Shown: positions 12,309 through 14,971 of the stretch, one piece after another | Layout: each line of letters begins with the position of its first letter | How positions within the stretch are numbered: the first letter of the stretch is position 1 | The notes under the pieces: generated by a model | What the model saw: only the letters and a program-made list of their open reading frames with translations | Databases searched by the model: none | What the model was told of the DNA's origin: nothing | DNA from: Bacteroidales bacterium | GTDB taxonomy: Bacteria; Bacteroidota; Bacteroidia; Bacteroidales; UBA4181 | DNA: 14,971 nt | Direction: 5' to 3' | Assembly (NCBI GenBank): GCA_031259205.1 | Contig: JAIRLS010000174.1 | Coordinates: 1-14,971, forward strand | Translations under genes and position numbers: made by a program

Positions 12309-14971
12309 ATGTTTGATATATTGTATCAAAGTGATTTAAACATCCAATCAGTTGAGAAAAGTTTTCCCAAAACGCTCAAGCAGTTGCAGGCCGGCGATTT
12401 CAAAAGCGCGGATGTCCGTAAGATGCAAGGAACGGGGTATTATCGGGCGCGGCTGGATGTTCGCGACCGGCTACTGTTCAATTTCATAACTTATGAAGAG
12501 AAGAAATATATTCTGTTGCTGGAAGTTATCAAGGATCATAATTATGCGTGCAGTCGATTTTTACGCGGGGCGTCCATTGACGAAAACCGGTTTATTCCGA
12601 TTGATTTTCCCGAGAAGGAAACGGAAAATGCAGCGGCCAGTCTGTCCTATCTGAACAAAAGCAACAAAGCTATTCACACGCTCAACAAATTTATTTCCTT
12701 CGACGATTTCCAGAAAGAGATTTATATGCTTCAGCCGCCATTGATTATCGTTGGGTCGGCAGGTAGCGGCAAGACTGCGCTTGTGCTGGAAAAGCTCAAA
12801 AGCCTGCACGGAAACACGGCCTACATTTCCCTGTCGAAATATCTGGTGGACAATGCTTCGCATATCTATTACGCTTCCGGTTACGACAACGAGCATCAGG
12901 AAACCGACTTCCTTTCGCTGAAAGATTATCTTTCATTGTGGCAAATACCCGAAGGAAAAGAAGTGGAGTTCAAACATTTCAATCGGTGGTTCAACCGTTA
13001 TATGCAATCGGTGAAAATCAACGAGCCTTATCGCGTATTCGAAGAATTTAAAGGGGTCATTACCGGTTCGCCGGTACACGCGGCATGGCTCTCACAACAG
13101 GAGTACATGAAACTTGGCGTCAAACAATCCATCTTCTCCACGCAGGAAAGGGAACGACTTTATCCGCTTTTTCTCAAATATGTGGAGTGGCTGAAAGAAG
13201 AAAACATGTACGACAGTAACATCCTCTGCTACGAATACCTCAACAAAGTGCAGCCCTGTTACGATTACGTCATGGTCGATGAAGTTCAGGATATTACCAA
13301 TATACAGTTGAAATGTATCCTCGCTTCCCTGCGGCAGAAGCAGCATTTCATCCTCACCGGCGACAGCAACCAGATTGTTCATCCCAATTTCTTTTCGTGG
13401 AGTAAAATAAAAACTTATTTCTACGAAACGGGCGACAGCAGGGACAACCGGATCAAAATCCTGCAAACCAATTACCGTAACAGTCTTCGGGTGGTGGAAC
13501 TCAGCAATAGCCTTTTGAAAATCAAGAATATTCGTTTCGGCTCCATCGACCGGGAAAGTAACTGTCTGGTAAACACCATCAACAAAGAGGAAGGTGAAGT
13601 ATTGCTCTATTTCAATGACGAAAAAAAGAAAAAAGAGCTGAACCGCCGTACACAGGACAGCGCTAAATACGCCGTCATCGTGCCCGGTCACGCACAAAAA
13701 GCCGAAGCCGCGCGGTTCTTCAAGACCCCGCTGATATTCAGCGTTCAGGAAGCCAAAGGATTGGAATACGAAAATGTTATTCTGGTAGATTTCGTGTCCG
13801 ATCATGAAGCCGAATTTCGCGAAATTATTGCCGGAGTATCCGTCGAAGACCTTCAGCAGGACGAATTGCGCTATAATCGCGCGAGCGATAAAAACGACAA
13901 AGACGCCGAAATCTACAAATTCTACATCAATTCGTTCTATGTTGCCGTGACTCGCGCCGTTAAAAACATTTACATTTTCGAGCGGCTTTCCTCCCATCCC
14001 GCCCTGAAACTGCTGCAAATGCAGGAAACAAAAGCCGAAATCAACGTCAAGGAAGCCAAATCGACGCGTGAAGAGTGGCTCAACGAAGCGCGTCGCCTCG
14101 AAGAACAGGGAAAATACGAACAAGCCGAACAAATTCGCGCAAAATACCTTGGATATGAATATATTTCGCCCGAACAGCTGGAGATCATCAGCACGTTAGC
14201 GCTCGACCCCGCCAAAAAAGAAGCCGAAGTAAAAAAGGAACGCAAACAATTGTTCCAGTACGCTATTCACCACCGCCGGTATGACTGGGTAGACGCGCTG
14301 GCCAAATTGCAGTTTCAGCGAGCCATCCTCTATATGAAGGAATTACGCGCCGAACGCCGCGAATACGAAAAACACATCCGGTTGGGAAACAAACCCAAAG
14401 TGGAATCCGTTATTCAGAAATACGGAGTCGATTTCACTTGCGACGAAGGCGTTTCGGGGCTGATGATAGCGTTGCAATACGGGCAGACGGAACTTGCCAT
14501 TGACTTGATAAACAAAGGCGCCTCGCTCGCCTCCGCCGACAATGCATCGCGGCAGGCAATGGACTATCTGCTTGCTTCGTACATCAAAAACAAATGCTCA
14601 AGCCAGAAACAGGAGCAACTTGCCGATGAAGAAACGCTGATACATTGTTGGCATCGGGTGTGTCCGCCGGCTATCGAATACGAATTCAACAAACGCAGGT
14701 TTCACGCCGGTTCGCACAGTATGTTGTTCTTTCTTATCCTCTTGATGCGCAATACGGCCGACAGCCAGCCCACTAAAGTAAGAATCCGTTTCAAAACAGA
14801 TCAGGACGACCTTACTACCGGAGCATTCAACATGTCTGACCTCGAACAGTTTGCCGCCATGATGCCCGACGAAATTCTTCCGCCATACCGCAAAAAACGG
14901 ACGTATATTAACAGTATCATGGCGTTGCACGAACGGGAAAAACCGTCGCCTTACTGCAAAGCCGCCTTTCT
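12309..14971 (+). CDS. RelE/ParE-like + superfamily 1 (UvrD-like) helicase + ankyrin-like fusion, partial
   Basis: The frame is open from the ATG at 12309 to the window end (887 codons, no stop), so the C-terminus is missing. Residues 1-86 resemble a RelE/ParE toxin fold: a helical part, then DVRKMQGTGYYRARLDVRD and a beta-rich end. A complete SF1A helicase core follows: Walker A GSAGSGKT (149-156), Walker B DEVQD (324-328), motif III TGDSNQ (350-355), motif IV TNYRNS with Arg390, motif V QEAKGLE (480-486) and motif VI AVTRA with Arg549. It should use ATP to move on or unwind DNA or RNA. A charged helical stretch (about 580-700, TREEWLNEARRLEEQGKYEQ and on) leads to an ankyrin-like repeat (about 712-745). 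The remainder to 887 is unrecognised. No antitoxin or nuclease gene is visible beside it. A role in genome defence or RNA/DNA stress is possible but only inferred. Confidence 0.88.
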   Translation, partial: MFDILYQSDLNIQSVEKSFPKTLKQLQAGDFKSADVRKMQGTGYYRARLDVRDRLLFNFITYEEKKYILLLEVIKDHNYACSRFLRGASIDENRFIPIDFPEKETENAAASLSYLNKSNKAIHTLNKFISFDDFQKEIYMLQPPLIIVGSAGSGKTALVLEKLKSLHGNTAYISLSKYLVDNASHIYYASGYDNEHQETDFLSLKDYLSLWQIPEGKEVEFKHFNRWFNRYMQSVKINEPYRVFEEFKGVITGSPVHAAWLSQQEYMKLGVKQSIFSTQERERLYPLFLKYVEWLKEENMYDSNILCYEYLNKVQPCYDYVMVDEVQDITNIQLKCILASLRQKQHFILTGDSNQIVHPNFFSWSKIKTYFYETGDSRDNRIKILQTNYRNSLRVVELSNSLLKIKNIRFGSIDRESNCLVNTINKEEGEVLLYFNDEKKKKELNRRTQDSAKYAVIVPGHAQKAEAARFFKTPLIFSVQEAKGLEYENVILVDFVSDHEAEFREIIAGVSVEDLQQDELRYNRASDKNDKDAEIYKFYINSFYVAVTRAVKNIYIFERLSSHPALKLLQMQETKAEINVKEAKSTREEWLNEARRLEEQGKYEQAEQIRAKYLGYEYISPEQLEIISTLALDPAKKEAEVKKERKQLFQYAIHHRRYDWVDALAKLQFQRAILYMKELRAERREYEKHIRLGNKPKVESVIQKYGVDFTCDEGVSGLMIALQYGQTELAIDLINKGASLASADNASRQAMDYLLASYIKNKCSSQKQEQLADEETLIHCWHRVCPPAIEYEFNKRRFHAGSHSMLFFLILLMRNTADSQPTKVRIRFKTDQDDLTTGAFNMSDLEQFAAMMPDEILPPYRKKRTYINSIMALHEREKPSPYCKAAF

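Noticed and set aside
13092..14132. 346-codon minus-strand open frame opposite the helicase gene
   Set aside because: The plus strand encodes a full set of helicase motifs across the same bases; the minus-strand frame is rich in Phe and Val, as typical for a shadow of a Lys/Glu/Asn-rich gene.

Overview
The window looks like a chromosomal piece from a member of the Bacteroidota, probably Bacteroidales-like. Three signs support this: several promoters carry the Bacteroidota -7 element TAnnTTTG with TTTG or CTTG about 20-22 bases upstream; most start codons lack a Shine-Dalgarno sequence; and the mraZ-rsmH-ftsL-ftsI order, the PASTA-tailed FtsI and the short FtsL are typical of that phylum. Genus and species cannot be read from the sequence.

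Layout. Bases 1-1495 (minus strand) hold the start of a very AT-rich DJ-1/PfpI-like gene that runs off the left edge, then a short FMN-dependent alpha-hydroxy-acid dehydrogenase-like gene with an unusually strong ribosome binding site. Bases 1581-5635 (minus) are the head of the division and cell wall (dcw) cluster: mraZ, rsmH, ftsL and ftsI, preceded by three 10-bp-spaced MraZ boxes. murE, normally next after ftsI, is absent, so the cluster is broken there. Bases 5883-8421 (minus) form a tight unit: a LytTR response regulator, a secreted protein of unknown function, and NAD kinase. A divergent promoter region at about 8422-8517 separates this from plus-strand genes: ffh, a small Hpt-domain protein, a Tat-exported sugar phosphate isomerase/epimerase-like protein, and an RlmI-like methyltransferase.

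The right end (12309-14971, plus) is one uninterrupted reading frame that leaves the window without a stop. It encodes at least 887 residues: a RelE/ParE-like N-terminal domain, a complete set of superfamily 1 (UvrD-like) helicase motifs, a charged helical stretch, an ankyrin-like repeat and an unassigned C-terminal part. It is the most unusual gene here and the best candidate for an undescribed function.

Working together: the dcw genes build the septal wall under MraZ autoregulation. Ffh, NadK and RsmH are housekeeping. The LytTR regulator and the Hpt protein flank ffh and may belong to phosphorelays whose kinases lie elsewhere. The two leftmost genes and the toxin-fold helicase look like accessory DNA next to this core. 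All calls come from reading motifs by eye; no database search was made.
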